Assembly: GCF_029852145.1 (NCBI RefSeq)
Contig: NC_079975.1
Span: 19,969,364 to 20,033,363 of the forward strand
Origin: Microplitis mediator
Taxonomy: Eukaryota; Arthropoda; Insecta; Hymenoptera; Braconidae
Length of the DNA stretch: 64,000 bases
Reading direction: 5' to 3'
In this document: in pieces, positions 51,693 to 64,000 of the stretch
Numbering within the stretch: the first letter of the stretch is position 1
Layout of the letters: the number at the start of each line of letters is the position of its first letter
Translations under genes and position numbers: made by a program
The notes under the pieces: generated by a model
What the model was told of the DNA's origin: nothing
The model's database searches: none
The model's input: the letters and a program-made list of their open reading frames with translations, nothing else

Positions 51693-52177
51693 TACACTGT
51701 AAAAAATCACCGGGGTAAGTCCAAACGGTGTAGGTTTTAAAAACAGCGGTGTTAAATTTCAACACCGAAAGCGGTGTAAAAATAACGCCGCCGCCAGTGT
51801 AAATATTCTGTACCGGTGTTAAAATAACGCCGCCGCCGGTGTAGATATTCTTCACCGGTGTTAAAATATTTTACTTTGTAAATATTTTTATTTTACTTAC
51901 TCGATCACTATACTTGTTAATAAATGATATTCTTTATTAATTTTCATAAAGAACTGACATTTTTTTTGTTTTATAATCTTTTAAGTTATTACTCCAAGCG
52001 GACGCAGTTTATCCCGCTTTTACACCGGTATTACTCCGCTTTTACACCGGTCACCCCGATTTAACACCGGTATTTTTAACATCGGTGAATTACTACTTCT
52101 ACACCGGTGTAATTTTATTTTAACACCGGGCGCAGTTAAAATGAGTCCATTTTTAACACCGCTCTTTTTACAGTGTA
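51693..52177. mobile_element. MITE with CACTGTAAAAA ends and CACCGGTGT-rich interior
   Basis: TACACTGTAAAAA and TTTTTACAGTGTA bound 485 bp. The inside is filled with (A)CACCGGTGTTAAA-type palindromic motifs. TA flanks fit a TA target duplication. The ends and motifs match the outer parts of the composite at 59275-63682. Confidence 0.85.
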
Positions 52178-53094
52178 TGCATATTTTACTATATATATAT
52201 TCTCATAAAGTATCATAATTGAACGCCACATATATACTTCCACCTATTCATGGTAATATATTATTGCGATATATCATCATTTATAATCCTACATATATGC
52301 GATAAATGATAATATTGTTGATTTTTCTAATGGATTCATGCGATTCTGAAATCAATTCAATAATCGATTTCCAGTATATCTAGGATCTCGTGGCTCAATT
52401 TTCCGACCATTTTTAACACTTAAACTCATATCGATCATATAGCTTAAAATAAATTCTGAATCATATTGAAGCATATTTTTTTTTATATATGTTGGAATAT
52501 ATGCGCTGAGAGAAAAAATAGGTTTTCGGAACTAGGAAAACGTAGGAAAGTAATACCTCAGCTATAGGTTTGTAATACCTGTAACTAAAGTGTACTAGTA
52601 AATAGTACTACAAAAAAGTAGTTGATTACACTATTTTGAATACACCACGATGATACTAGTGAACATGACTGTTCTGAGTTGGATAATTTAAATTAAAAAT
52701 TACTAGTCAGCAGAACTATATGATTCATGTAAACTTAACAATTTATTTTAAGTTAATTTAACTACTTTGGGCTGAGTCTATTCAATTAAAAATTTATAGT
52801 CAGCGCGACTATGCGATATGGTAATAATTCAATATTTATATCAAGTAATATCAACCAATTGACCATAGTCATTCAGACTTTGTATATATATTGTCTTCTG
52901 AAATTTTGTTTTGATTCAAAAGCTTTCTTTTTTGTTAACTGGAGAGTTTTTCTTATGTTTTTATAGTGAGAAAAATTATTCAACGGAACATTAATGTCAT
53001 AATGTAATCAAGCATATACTAAATTACCATCAAAACAGGCACTCATCACTCTGTCAAATAACAGAGGAGTACCCGTGCCAGAATTGTTCTCAAG

Positions 53095-53261
53095 TAGGGG
53101 AGCCTGGGGCACGAAGGCCCCCTTAAGCCGGTTTTTTCTGTTTGTAACTTTTAACCATCGAATTCTTTTATTTTCCGTCTATTTCGGAAGAATCAGTCGA
53201 AATTTTGCAAAAAATCGAAAACAATTTTTTTGAGGGGCCCACTTTGCCCCCTCCTCCCCTA
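53095..53261. mobile_element. Short TIR element (TAGGGGAG...GGGGCA ends)
   Basis: TAGGGGAGCCTGGGGCA on the left; TTTGCCCCCTCCTCCCCTA on the right. It resembles a short relative of the element at 5305-6160. Confidence 0.6.
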
Positions 53262-55725
53262 TAGCTTTTTCATGCGGGCTTGCGCGGTATAAGTAATGAA
53301 TTAACTGAACAATAAACGAATTTTGCGACTGAAATATGATGTATCGGTACATGAGAAAGAATCCATCTTCCCTATAGATTACAATAATATGGCCTCTTGG
53401 AAGAAACATAAAATGCATAGAAAATGGCGATTCAGTAGCTGATGCGTAGTAAGAAAGACTTTGATCAAGCTCACAGTCTAAGAAATTCGATAGAAAATCT
53501 ACAGAACATTAAGAGTCGTGCAAAATCTAGACCCAGGGCTCGGTGTTGAGAAAAAAATTTTTCTTCTCCATTCCTGTGTGCTAGCGTTATTTCAGAAGAC
53601 TTCTCTGAATCCTAGAGAAATTTTTTTCCTTTACTTCTATGTGCTAGCATTCTTCCTGAAGACTTGTCTGATACCCCCGAGGCATCCGAACATCCAACGG
53701 ACGTTTTTATTTCGGTCAGAATCGCCGTCCAATAAATTCTATTGAGAATCGGGACTAACTGACTTCCGCTAAAAAGAACAACTTTTTTGTCTTAAATTCA
53801 ATTCCGCAGGTAATAAATACTTTCAATTATGCAATAATGAACTTAAGTCGATATTCTAGCTATAATCAAAACAAATCGATGGGAAAATAAAGTTTAGATG
53901 AGTTAAAAAACCTAAAAAGTTAAACGCAAGGTACATTAAACCTAAGCAAAATATAATGTTAAGTTCGGAGTATGGGAATAGTGGGCAAAATGTCGACACG
54001 TGCAACCCTCTGACCAAACCTTACCCTTACCCGGAATACGCGTATGGTATATGGTGCGTTGAGGGGTTGCTTTTGCAAACTGGGTGGCATTTGTTTAATT
54101 GGGAACCGCCATGGCCGCCGTACCACCCTCGTAGTCTACTACTCAGCCCTCGCTGCAAATACGCCTCGTGCCTCGAAAATACGCGATAGGCATACATGTG
54201 AATACATTTATACTCGGTACACACGGGCACAGAGAGAAACCAGAGCAGAGGGTCTAACCCTGCCCTGCTGCGGATAAGCGTCCCTTAAAAAATAAAACAC
54301 CAAAAAAATAAAGGACGCATAATATGATACTTGCTTTGTTACATTTATTTTCACACATAACAAAAATACTCTACTATAATTCTTCAAAAAACTCTGTCGA
54401 GTACTGTAAATTATGTTTTGTCGAAATACGTTTTTTTTATCTCCAGTCTACCTGAAATTATATCCTTATCTAGCTTTTTTTTGTCTCGGGGTCTTTTTAA
54501 GAAATAAATACAATTTTCAAAAAAATTTTCGAGAAATTTACCGTCGACTGGATTCGATCCGCCAACTCTTGGGTTCGCCTGTCCCATTTTCAATTTTTGC
54601 GGACATCTATACTGAGTATTAAATTTTCAAAAAATACATAAACATAACAAATTTTTCTTTAAATTTATGAGCGATAGGGCAAAATGAGCCACCCAATTTA
54701 TGTGGTTTTTAAAAATTTTGTTCAAAAAATCGAATAAACAAGAATTTTTCTATCTAAAAAGAATGAAATCGTCATCGATTGACCTAAAATTAAATTAGTA
54801 CAAAGACTTTTCACTGTCAATGGTACTCGAATAAGTGAATGTACGTCAAACAGAACAGCCGAGTGGTGAAAATAAAAAGCGAAAAGAAATGGATTTAAAA
54901 AAAATGAATGCGCAGTATTTCGGGGGGTTTGGAATTTTCAATCGCGCCCACAAGTGGTTCGTTAGAGAGTTTGTAGCTCCACACATACATCCGTCCCCTT
55001 AACATTTCATTCATTTTTAGCAAGTCTGTACACCCCATAAGTACCAACCGACGTATACATAAGTACTCGAGGGTTGCTCTTCTTTTCTCTTGTGAGCATA
55101 CATAAGAACAGGCTTCCAGCTTGTTCTCTACATACTAGAATGGAAATCGATTGGAAAAATGATTGGGTGGTCTACAAGTATTCCAAGAGACTGTTCTACA
55201 CATACTAAATTCACTTGTACATTTGCCTTTCAGTTTTATTCCAGAAAAAATTTTTTCGTTTGTTCTCTAAGTAGAAAAAAAAATTAAACAAATAAATAGA
55301 ATAAAAAAACCCTCGAAATTACGCTGTGCTGTTTATCGATGCAATGACGACTGAGACTCCCTCTAGGCAACACAGTTGGCCGAGCAGATGGGCTCGAGAC
55401 AGTAATCTTGTTTGAGTATACCCGGGATCTGCGCAGTTATTTTGAATAAAGTTGCAAGTATTTTTATTGCAAATAAAAAATAAAATTTAAATGTCTCGAG
55501 AAAATATAATTGGGATTTTATGTAAAACGTGTAATAAATAGGGAGAATTTGTTTTTTGGGGAAGGCACCCTTGTGAGTAATTTTACAGAGATGAATCAAC
55601 AATAATTATTCTTCTGTTAATTGACGACTCCACACTACTTATTTTTTCCGAGTGTTTTGCAAATCGATTGAACAAAATCTTGAGGGTTTTCGGGCTCAAA
55701 GATCTATTCTAAAAAATTCCGCACA
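53262..55725. other. Intergenic; no supported gene
   Basis: It holds two imperfect copies of about 73 bp of GTGTGCTAGC(G/A)TT sequence at 53570-53670, a GC-richer patch at 53990-54270 without a recognisable protein, and a tRNA-like fragment on the minus strand at 54538-54600. Confidence 0.5.
54538..54600 (-). pseudogene. tRNA-like fragment
   Basis: GGCGGATCGAATCCAGTCGA on the minus strand resembles a tRNA B-box and T-arm and is similar to 16003-16070. A full cloverleaf is not visible. Confidence 0.3.
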
Positions 55726-56802
55726 CACTGATAGAAGGATTTTTTTGTATTTAAAAAGATTTGTTAATATTTAATAAATAATTTATTAGAGGATAGGTCC
55801 TTAACAAATATTTATTAACAGTTAATAAATCATTTATTAGCAGCGATTTTTTTGTGCTAACCAAATATTTATTACTATTTAACAAATGATTTATTAACAT
55901 ATAAAAAATGATTTATTAATATTTAATAAATCTTTTATTAGTATTTACACACTGGATTATTAATATTTAAAAAATTCCTCTTATTATTTTTAGAAAAGTT
56001 TTACATTAATCTTCTCGTGATGGGAAATCTGTAAATAAAATAAAATTATTTGAAATAATTTTTTGAGAATAATGAATTGAATTTAAAAAAATAAATAGTT
56101 GTAAAATAAAGAAGAAACCTACATATTCATTATATTTTTTATTTAAACGAAGTCGTAAACAAACACTAGGGATTATTTCTTTTTGGGTCTCTTCTCGAGT
56201 TTTAGTAAGGAATTCACCAAGGATTTCAAAGTCAGTTATATGGTTTACTAGAGTGGGAATACAAAAGTAAATTCATAAATTTAGTGTTAATTTTAGAAAC
56301 GGAATATAAAAAATAAAATAGGATGACAAGACAATGAATAGGTTAAGTACTGATGCTACTGAATATACCTTATATATAACTGTCAACTTACCACAAAAAA
56401 TCGAGTATAACTCACTTAAATCCCACGATTGTAGCAAAGCTTCCATTTTATTAATTGTTTTCCACAAAGTATAAAATAATAAGCAACTTATCGTATGAAA
56501 ATCATGTATTTGCATATATATTTTTTTACAACTACGCGTTAAGTATAGCCATCTATCAACACCGACCACCAACAAAATATTTTTTAACTATTAACAAATC
56601 TTATTTGGTAGAAATAAATATTTTTTTCAATATATTAAAGCTTCTTAATAGTTACAAAAATTTTGTTCTCATAAAAAATAGATTTTGTTAATACTAACGA
56701 ATATTGTTAATAGTAAAAAAATATTTTTTCCACCCAAAAAAATATCTGAAAAAGATTTTAATAAATTGATTTATTAAATACAAACAAATCCTTCTATCAG
56801 TG
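55726..56802. mobile_element. TIR element with CACTGATAGAAGGATTT ends
   Basis: CACTGATAGAAGGATTTTTT on the left pairs with its near complement at 56780-56802. The inside has many TTTATTAA/TTAATAAA repeats near both ends. There is no transposase frame. Confidence 0.85.
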
Positions 56803-57299
56803 CAGAAGTACATACAGTTGAATTAATTTTGATCAATTGAAAAATTTATTTGTTTGTCCTTTATAACAAAAAACGGTTATCGAAAATTTCATTGAAAACA
56901 ACTGCATTTTCAAAATTTTCAAATTTTTTCACGGGTAGTTGACACTTTATTTTTTTACTGAAGATTTACCGAAGAATAGGGTAAAGGTGCCATTTGTGGC
57001 CGCTGCTCCATTTTTGGACATTTAATGCTTTATTTTCGTTGATGCAAAAGTACAAAAAAAAACTTTTGTTGAAATCGTGCAATAAAAGTATTTTTGATCA
57101 CTTTTAAAAAATTAATTATGCGATTGCGTCTGAAAAAAGAGCCATCCGGCCTTACTCGGAATGGAAAGGTAGATTTCTCATTTAGATACAAAAATTTTGT
57201 GAACTTCATAAATTTTTAGATACTTTTTACAGAATTGAGTTATCATTTTCGATTCAAAAGTTATTTGAGGACAAAGCCAGAAAATTCATTTTTATGAAA

Positions 57300-57457
57300 A
57301 TCAAAAAAATTTCAAAGACCCACAACTTCTAAACTAATGGACCGATTGGGCTCATCTTCGAACTTGATCAAGGTAATCGTCCAATCAATAAGTGTATAAA
57401 ATTTCATTAAGATCCGTTAAGAATTTCTGGCGCTATCGTGATGACAAGGCGCGTTAT

Positions 57458-57547
<90 letters not shown>

Positions 57548-57960
57548 CATACATACATATATAAACTTTTGAGTGGATGGTATTTTTTGACTCTAATAGG
57601 TAAAATAAGATATATGGTGGCAAAATTCTTTGATAATTCGATCATGAGACCCATTGCAATAGGCCGATTTCTAAAGAAATCTACCTAAAAAGCCGTCTGG
57701 ATGCAGCACCAGTAAATGGCCCATAACAAAATATATCTATATATATAAGGTTTGCAAAAATATCCGTCAGAAGTAGCACCAGTGGAAAAAAAAAAAAACG
57801 ATAGAAACTACAATAAAGAATATCGAAAGGGTTCACCTTGAGGAAATTCTGAACAAAATAAAAAAAAACCGCTTTCGATACGATAATTTGTTCGGCAGTT
57901 ATTCGGACTACATCCGAAAAGAGTTAATACTTACAGACATCCGGACGTCCAAGTAAAATT
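57300..57960. repeat. Degenerate repeats around a TA microsatellite
   Basis: CCACAACTTCTAAACTAATG and the nearby region resemble the AACTTCCCGCT family. A (TA)n tract lies at about 57460-57545. Then 57745-57960 is a second copy of the repeat at 28690-29000. Confidence 0.6.
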
Positions 57961-58191
57961 TTTTTCAAACTCGTTTTTTCTCTAAAGTAACAGAACAAAT
58001 GTTCTTTAAAATATATAAAGTAAGTTTTCTCAAGTCTTTTCTTGATATACGTGTACTCATATTATCCTATCGATGAAATATGAACGTAATAGAGTCATTT
58101 TAAGGCCAGAAAATGGCTTGACCTAGACTTGTTGAAAGTAGAGCACTACCTCAAACGCTTCGCGTTTTGAGGCGTGCAATACACACAGTAA

Positions 58192-58415
58192 AAAATCGAG
58201 AGTGAATTTCAAAATGATAACCGATTTCATTTAAATCCTTATTCATTCCGTCACTCAGAATTCCGGAGTTTGAAAAAAAAAATCACTCCGAATACCGAGT
58301 AAATATGAAGTTTATTTTTCCAGCGGAGTGATTTCAGAGTGATCTAGATTTGACTTTCACTCCGAAGGAATTAAATAAAAAAACAGTCATCCGCTCCGCA
58401 AATTTTTTACAGTCT
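58192..58415. mobile_element. ACTCCG-rich MITE, uninterrupted copy
   Basis: ACACAGTAAAAAATCGAGAG on the left and CGCAAATTTTTTACAGTC on the right, with several CACTCCGAA motifs. It serves as the empty-site reference for the nested insertions at 30932 and 33984. Confidence 0.75.
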
Positions 58416-61085
58416 ATGAAGGAATTCAGTAGTTTGAATATCCAAAATGTAATCCGGCTATAGTGTGTGTTATATATGCACGTTCTATATATTCCTACGT
58501 ATTTTAAAGTACCCAAAGATTATCCGTAGATACATTTATTCCCCTGTATAATATTGGGAAAACGCGATAACGCTTAAGGATTTAGTGAAAAGGGTTATAT
58601 TATAGTGTACAAGGGTCCTTGACGTAAATATTCCATGGATTTATTTTAAATTCCCTATTGGTCAGTTGTCACTTTAATATGACATATATATACAAATATA
58701 ATACCTCAGTCATTTACATTAGTTGTTTCACTTTCTCTACCTCGCATACTCAAATTTGCATATATATATGTCTGTTAGGTTGTTATCAACCCTCTGGATT
58801 AGAAGGGGTCGGAAGGGTGACTAAGTTTCACCCAGATACTTAAAAATTTCGTGGCCGTACACTTAAATCCAATGATGTTGTAATAATTTTGATAATGGAT
58901 TGAAATAATTTTCCTCGAAAATTAAATATATGCTTGAATTATTCGGTAGTTAATTGAATGTTGCAATAATTACTGAAGGTTAATAATTTATTGATGAGCA
59001 TGAATTTTATATTAATCCAAAATGAGATGATGGGATTGTTGAATTACGTCTGAGTAAACAACCAGAGACAAACAGCGACGGGAAAATAATTAGGTGTCGT
59101 CAAACAGTCTCTTTCAAGGTTGGAAAATCCACCCAGACTGACATATTCAAACTCCAGGGAGTTGGATAAATGATACCACAATTTTAATTATATTTTTCTA
59201 AGTCTTTACTTAAACAGTTTCATTATTTAATCCTTTAATATTTTTTAAATTCTATAAAAAATAATTTGAGTTTGACTGTAAAAAAAAACGGGGTAAGTCT
59301 AGGCGGTGTAGGTGTTAAAATTTTCGGTGTTAAATTTCAACACCGAAAGCGGTGTTAAAATAACACCGCCGAAGGTATAAATATTCTTTACCGGTGTTAA
59401 AATAGTTTTCGGTGTAGAAAATATTTTACTTTGTGAAAATTTTTACTTCTTCGATCACGAAAGTTAAACAGTATTTTGATTAATTAATTAAATTATTAGT
59501 GATTAAAATGCCAAGTGTAAAATTGTGTAATTTTTAAAGAAATTACGGATAACATGAATAATTATTTAAATAAGTATATAGTAAAATTGAAATTTCCTCC
59601 AGACAATATTCATTAAATTTTTATATTTTTAACTTCCCGCTAAGAAAATTGTCAATTTTCAAAAATTCGGGAAGTTATTGGTCTCGGTCCGATTTGCAAA
59701 AACTGAAATTCTATCAGATTTTAACGTTTTGAGGTTCTAAAAAGCTATTCTGACTAATTTCAAGATGATGTCCGAGTGTATGTATGTATGTACGTACGTA
59801 TGTATGTAAATATTCATAATTCTTGAACGGATGAACCGATTGTGATCTTTGAGGTGTTATTTGACGCGGCTTGTTAATATCTTGAAGCTAAAAAATTTGA
59901 GCTTAATCGGTAGAGTGCGTTCGGAGATATTTCAAAAATAAATTTTTTTTTTCTTGGCTCAAGAAGTTTCAGGATTCTTACATCAAGATTTGTATATGCT
60001 TGGTTCAAAAGTATTTTTTTTTCACACAATAAATCTAACTCTCAAACTAAGTAACAGATTTACTTGGGTGAAGTGAACATTTTGACGCCAGGTGGCGCCT
60101 CGGTGGGAACAGCGTACTTGCTTGTTTTTCTCGCTCAGTTGTAGTTAGTTTTAAATTGTCAGTTCACAATTTGAACATCAAAACATTAATCTCGCCGTTG
60201 ATAATTATTTTTGTTTAATGTATATGCATATGAATAGATTTCGGTATCATAATACTTTAAGTAGTAACTAATTACTGTGTTCAAACTTTAAAGATTTTCA
60301 CAGTAAATGGATTTAATTGTCAATGCTTATTTACTGGATAACCTCAAATTTTCTATTATTGAAAATGTGGCCATTAAACAAAAATATTATTTAAATTTTT
60401 AGTACAAATAAATTTTTTTTTAAATAAAAATTCGCAATAAACTTCCAAATCAAAAATTAGTATAAGTAACCATTGTAGTAATAAACTGATTAATAATTTT
60501 TAAAAATATATTTGTATATTTCTGAATCGAATAAAATAAATTCCTGATTTAAACAATGCGCCATACTCAAACTAAGTCGGTATCATCCTGAGTCAATATT
60601 ATCGGCCTTAAACCAAGAGAAAAAATTATTGGGAGAAATAAATATGGATCTTGCTTGAAAGCAAAGAATGCTTCTTCTAAGATTAAAACTTTTGTAAGAA
60701 AAATTTTTATTCTCCATTAAAGAATTATAATTTATTTATTCAAGACTGAAATTTTTTTGAATTGAGAAGTTTAGATGTTTCGAAACGAGAATAATATTTT
60801 GAAGAAAATAATTTACTTGAACCAAGTTAATTTTTTTTTTGTGTGGGAAAATACTGACTGTTTTACAGAGAGTTTGCTAAAATTTATCTACATTAAAAAC
60901 ATTAGGTATCATTGTTTTAAATTAGCCGTTAAAAAAATTCCAAATTGTTTAAAAATTAAAATTTCTAATTTTTAATTATACAGCATTTTTTTTTTCTTTT
61001 TCAACTTAGCTTTAAAATTGTATTCAAATGATTGTGACAGAAATTAAACACAAGTACGTAAAAGTTGTCGTTACCTCGCGTCTGC

Positions 61086-61157
61086 TCCGGTATAGTGTAG
61101 GGGTTATCATTCCTGGTTTTCACCCAGGCGACCCGGGTTCGATTCCCGGTACCGGAA
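61086..61157 (+). tRNA. tRNA-Glu (UUC anticodon)
   Basis: The acceptor strands TCCGGTA and TACCGGA pair perfectly. The anticodon arm is CCTGG-TTTTCAC-CCAGG with anticodon TTC. The T-arm is CCGGG-TTCGATT-CCCGG. Internal A and B boxes are intact. A long T-run, a Pol III terminator, follows from about 61164. No intron. It sits inside repetitive DNA, so it could be a carried copy, but nothing in it looks broken. Confidence 0.88.
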
Positions 61158-61829
61158 TATTATTTTTTTTTTTTTTGCAACGATTTATTTTTAAAACTTT
61201 CAATCAACGTATGAATACTAGAACTATTTATGATTTCCTTAAATAATAATTTTGTGTATTTGGTATATAGGTAAGTAGGAGTCTCGCTAGCGGACAGAAG
61301 TCTACTGAAATTCCACAAATATATCAATAAAAATATTTCTATCATTCACAGCCTGGTAAAATCGTTGAAGTAGTAAATGACACATCTACTATTATATTAA
61401 AGAACTTACTGAATACGAACGGAATATTTTTAAATTATTAAACTTTGATGATTCGTATTCAAATATATCATCGATGATAATGTTAAAAATTTTGTCTGAT
61501 GCAAATATTTCAAGGATCGGTGATTCGGTAATTCTATTGGATCGCAGGTTCAGATGAAAAAAAATTAAAAAATTTACGGCGTCGGTACCTGCGAGCCAAT
61601 AGAAAAAAATTTTTTAAGGTGTAATAAATCGTTCACTCTCGATTACCTTCATTACACGGAGAGAAATTAATTATTGTATCTACTATACGAAAATTGTAAT
61701 TTTAACTATCTCAAATGGTAATAACATTTTTCAGTGGTTATAATGATCAGTATTACAATTGAAAATGATAACAGTTACAATAGAAGATGGTAACTCTTAT
61801 CATTCAAAGTTGTAAAAATTCTTAACTAA

Positions 61830-62182
61830 GAATGTGTGTGTGCTCGTGTGAGTGTGTGCATGAGTGCGCTCGCGCGTGTGCGTGCATGTGTACGTGCGAG
61901 GGTAGATGTGTGCACGTGTGTGTACATGTGGTCACGCAGGTGTGTGCGCACACGTGTGCATGTGTGTGTGTGCATGTTCGCGGGCAAGTGTGCGCATTTG
62001 TGCGTGCGTGTGTGCATGTGTGCGGGTAAGTGTGCGTATTTGTGCAGGTGTGCGGGTTAGTGTGTGCATGTATTCGGGTAAGTGTGCGCATGGATTCGCG
62101 TGCGTGGGGGTAAGTGTGCGCATTTGTGCAGGTGTGCGGGTAAGTGTGCGCATGGATTCGCGTGCGTGAGGGTAAGTGTGCG

Positions 62183-62241
<59 letters not shown>
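61830..62241. repeat. GT-rich micro/minisatellite
   Basis: A GTGTGC-rich stretch contains GTGCGGGTAAGTGTGCGCAT-type units and ends in a pure (TG)n run at about 62184-62240. It runs straight into TAAACTCTTTG, the same junction seen after the short GT run of the related element at 33550. Confidence 0.9.
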
Positions 62242-62244
<3 letters not shown>

Positions 62245-63340
62245 CTCTTTGTAACTTTTTAACTAATAAATCGATTTGGATGGTTGAGGTGGCAATCGAA
62301 AGAGCTTGTTGGCCGTCAACTTTCCTGAAAATTTCAGAACATTTGATTAAGTAGACTCGAAAATATTGGCGAATTACGAAAAAAAAAAAAATTTTTTTTT
62401 TTAGTTTTTTAGTGATTTCTCAGAAACGACTCGAATGATCGACTTCAAAATCTAATCAGCTCTAGAACTTTATAAGCCGCGTCGAATGCCATCTCAACCA
62501 TCTTAATCGGTTAATTTGTTCGAGAGATATCGTTGGCGAAAGAAATGATAAAAAACGGGTTTTTTCGATTATCTTTGAAGTGACTCATCCGATCAATTCC
62601 AAAATCTAATCAGCTCTAGAACTCAATAAAACGCGCCGATTGCCACCTCAAACGTCAAAATCGGTTAATTAGTTTAAAAGATATCGACGCTGAAAAGTTA
62701 AAAAAATAACATTTCATGTTATTTTTTCCGGATAAATCAAAATATAATGTGCTAAAATGTGTCTGAAATCATACCAACTCTTTCTCAAAATAGTCTCTTT
62801 CGATCATCAGATAATGTCATGTAACTTGTTCCTTAGTTTTAAACATATTGTCAGCAAAAAATTGAAAAAACCCAGTCTTTAATGTTTTTCTCAGATATTC
62901 CATATATTATTGCTTTGACCTAAGTCAAAACTCATTCAAATCTTGTTTTTGATCACTGACATTGATTTCTGCCTCAATACATGTACTTCAGAGAACATAA
63001 TCGAAAATAAAAATTTAAAAGCCGCTTCTTCATTAATGAATTTTTATTCTTAACTTTTAAACTCTAGCATAAAACGTAACTTGTTAGATCTTGAAAAGCT
63101 CATAAAAAAATGATCGCATGCAGTAGCTTTTTCGAGCTCGAAGAGCTCGAAAATATATTCACAGTGATGTTTTCAAGCTCCTTGAGCCCGAAAAAAAGCG
63201 GGAAGTTTTAGGGCTGGCCCGCAGGATCAACTGATAGACCGATTTTTTTATATGTAATACATCTTTTTTTCTAATTTCTATTCGTAGAATTTTTTTTACA
63301 CCGACTTAACACCGGTATTCTAACACCGCCTACACCGGTG

Positions 63341-63646
63341 CACAGTAAAAAATATTGTGTATCTGTGTTAAAAACGGTCCGTGTTAAAATGTTTGTGTTG
63401 ATTATTTTGTGTCAAATCAACACAATTCTTTGTGTTACTTTAAAATTTTACTCTTCAACACTTTAAAAGTGTTACTTAGTATAAAAATCGATATTATCAA
63501 CATTTATCAAGTGTTACTTTAACATCAACACAAAAAAAGTGTTGAAATTTTAACACAAATTTTGTGTTGAAAAATAACACAAAAATTGTGTGGACCGTTT
63601 CTAACACACATATTGTGTTGATTTTAACACAATATTTTTTACTGTG
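63341..63646. mobile_element. Nested MITE with CACAGTAAAAAATATTGTGT ends
   Basis: CACAGTAAAAAATATTGTGT on the left and its complement on the right bound about 306 bp rich in GTGTTNNNNAACAC motifs. Removing it rejoins CTACACCGGTG and TTATTTCATTTCAACACCG, the order seen in the relative at 51693-52177. Confidence 0.82.
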
Positions 63647-64000
63647 TGTTATTTCATTTCAACACCGCTCTTATAACAGTGACTAAATGACCCACGAGTC
63701 TTCATTAAGATAAAAAATGATAATTTATATTAAAAAAAAGTAAATTATAGGGTGCGTTAAAAATTTTCGATAATGAGTTTGTTAGCGAGTTGAAAGCCGA
63801 ACAAAGAATTTCCGGCGATTTAAAAGCGATTAGAGAAACGGGAAAAATGATACCGATGACAGAGTCTATATATTAATATAAGGGTTAGGTCTATTGTCTG
63901 TGTGGTGTCTGATGTGTGCTGGCACAACTACAGACTCAACTGGGACTCAGTGTGTTAGCAGTGTAAGCAATTGACGTTGATTTGATAAAGGAAACTAAAA

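Larger units (their letters stand above)
59631..63207. mobile_element. AACTTCCCGCT element(s), nested, possibly two copies
   Basis: It starts AACTTCCCGCTAAGAAAATT and ends AAAAAAAGCGGGAAGTT. The left phrases (TCGGTCCGATTTGCAAAAAC, AACGTTTTGAGGTTCTAAAA) and right phrases (GGTGGCAATCGAAAGAGCTT) match the family copy at 33150-33703. The middle, about 60100-61800, is unrelated, so this may be one long copy or two broken ones. Confidence 0.6.
59275..63682. mobile_element. 4.4-kb composite: CACTGTAAAAA element with nested insertions
   Basis: The left end GACTGTAAAAAAAAACGGGG leads into AACACCGAAAGCGGTGTTAA. The right end AACACCGCTCTTATAACAGT lies 4.4 kb away, and the same order occurs in the 485-bp relative at 51693-52177. 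Between them lie an AACTTCCCGCT element, a tRNA gene, a GT-rich array and another MITE. No long coding frame was found. Confidence 0.65.

Noticed and set aside
53956..54277. Overlapping frames in a GC-richer patch
   Set aside because: Three frames on two strands are open over the same interval with no recognisable motif, so none can be supported.
57392..57688. Open frames across the TA microsatellite (also 722-958, 9856-10331 and others rich in YIYI)
   Set aside because: Tyr-Ile runs are simple translations of (TA)n. The only real coding part in such a frame is exon 7 of the SAM-like gene at 854-987.
61822..62169. Cys/His/Thr-rich frames on both strands of the GT array
   Set aside because: Low-complexity translation of GTGTGC repeats; frames are open on both strands for the same reason.
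63880..64000. Possible transcription start or first exon at the right edge
   Set aside because: The sequence is less repetitive and has an initiator-like TCAGTGTG, but no coding or splice evidence fits inside the window.

Overview
This is an AT-rich, repeat-laden eukaryotic nuclear window. The multi-exon genes have GT-AG introns, TATA boxes and AATAAA signals, and the protein families (TIL-type inhibitors; a SAM-like invertebrate multicopy family) point to an insect. A parasitoid wasp such as a braconid is my best guess. That guess rests on gene style and repeat style, not on any species-specific marker. No bacterial, viral or reverse-transcriptase coding region was seen. About nine tenths of the window is repeats or sequence without recognisable genes, and nearly all short open frames are chance or repeat-derived.

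Region by region. 1-3095, minus strand: eight exons of a gene with an N-terminal SAM-like domain, running off the left edge. A small transposon (MITE) sits exactly at one of its splice acceptors. 3.8-4.9 kb: a TA microsatellite next to an array of about 46-bp hairpin-forming repeats. 5.3-6.2 kb: a terminal-inverted-repeat (TIR) element holding a tRNA-like fragment. 6.2-37.8 kb: gene-poor DNA with MITEs, a 278-bp satellite, foldback elements (one with a clean 9-bp target duplication at 31.6-32.3 kb) and several nested insertions. 37.9-46.8 kb, minus strand: a cluster of three related secreted-protein genes (called A, B and C here). 47.8-49.5 kb: a three-layer nested transposon, in which a minisatellite-rich foldback element interrupts a near-perfect 2 x 395-bp palindrome. 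51-64 kb: more TIR elements, a 4.4-kb composite element containing an apparently intact tRNA-Glu(UUC), and a long GT-rich array.

The most distinctive system is the 37.9-46.8 kb cluster. All three genes encode a signal peptide followed by a trypsin-inhibitor-like (TIL) cysteine-rich domain. All four TIL domains in the cluster lack the same two cysteines (canonical C2 and C6, a bonded pair in Ascaris inhibitor), and in all four a phase-0 intron falls right after the predicted P1 residue. Gene A duplicated the TIL domain. Genes B and C instead added an acidic tandem repeat of about 31 residues built on the core DPNDPE, with 3 and 10 copies. Two of C's units are identical at the DNA level. The layout looks like a fast-evolving family of secreted protease inhibitors or venom-type proteins; the function is inferred, not shown.
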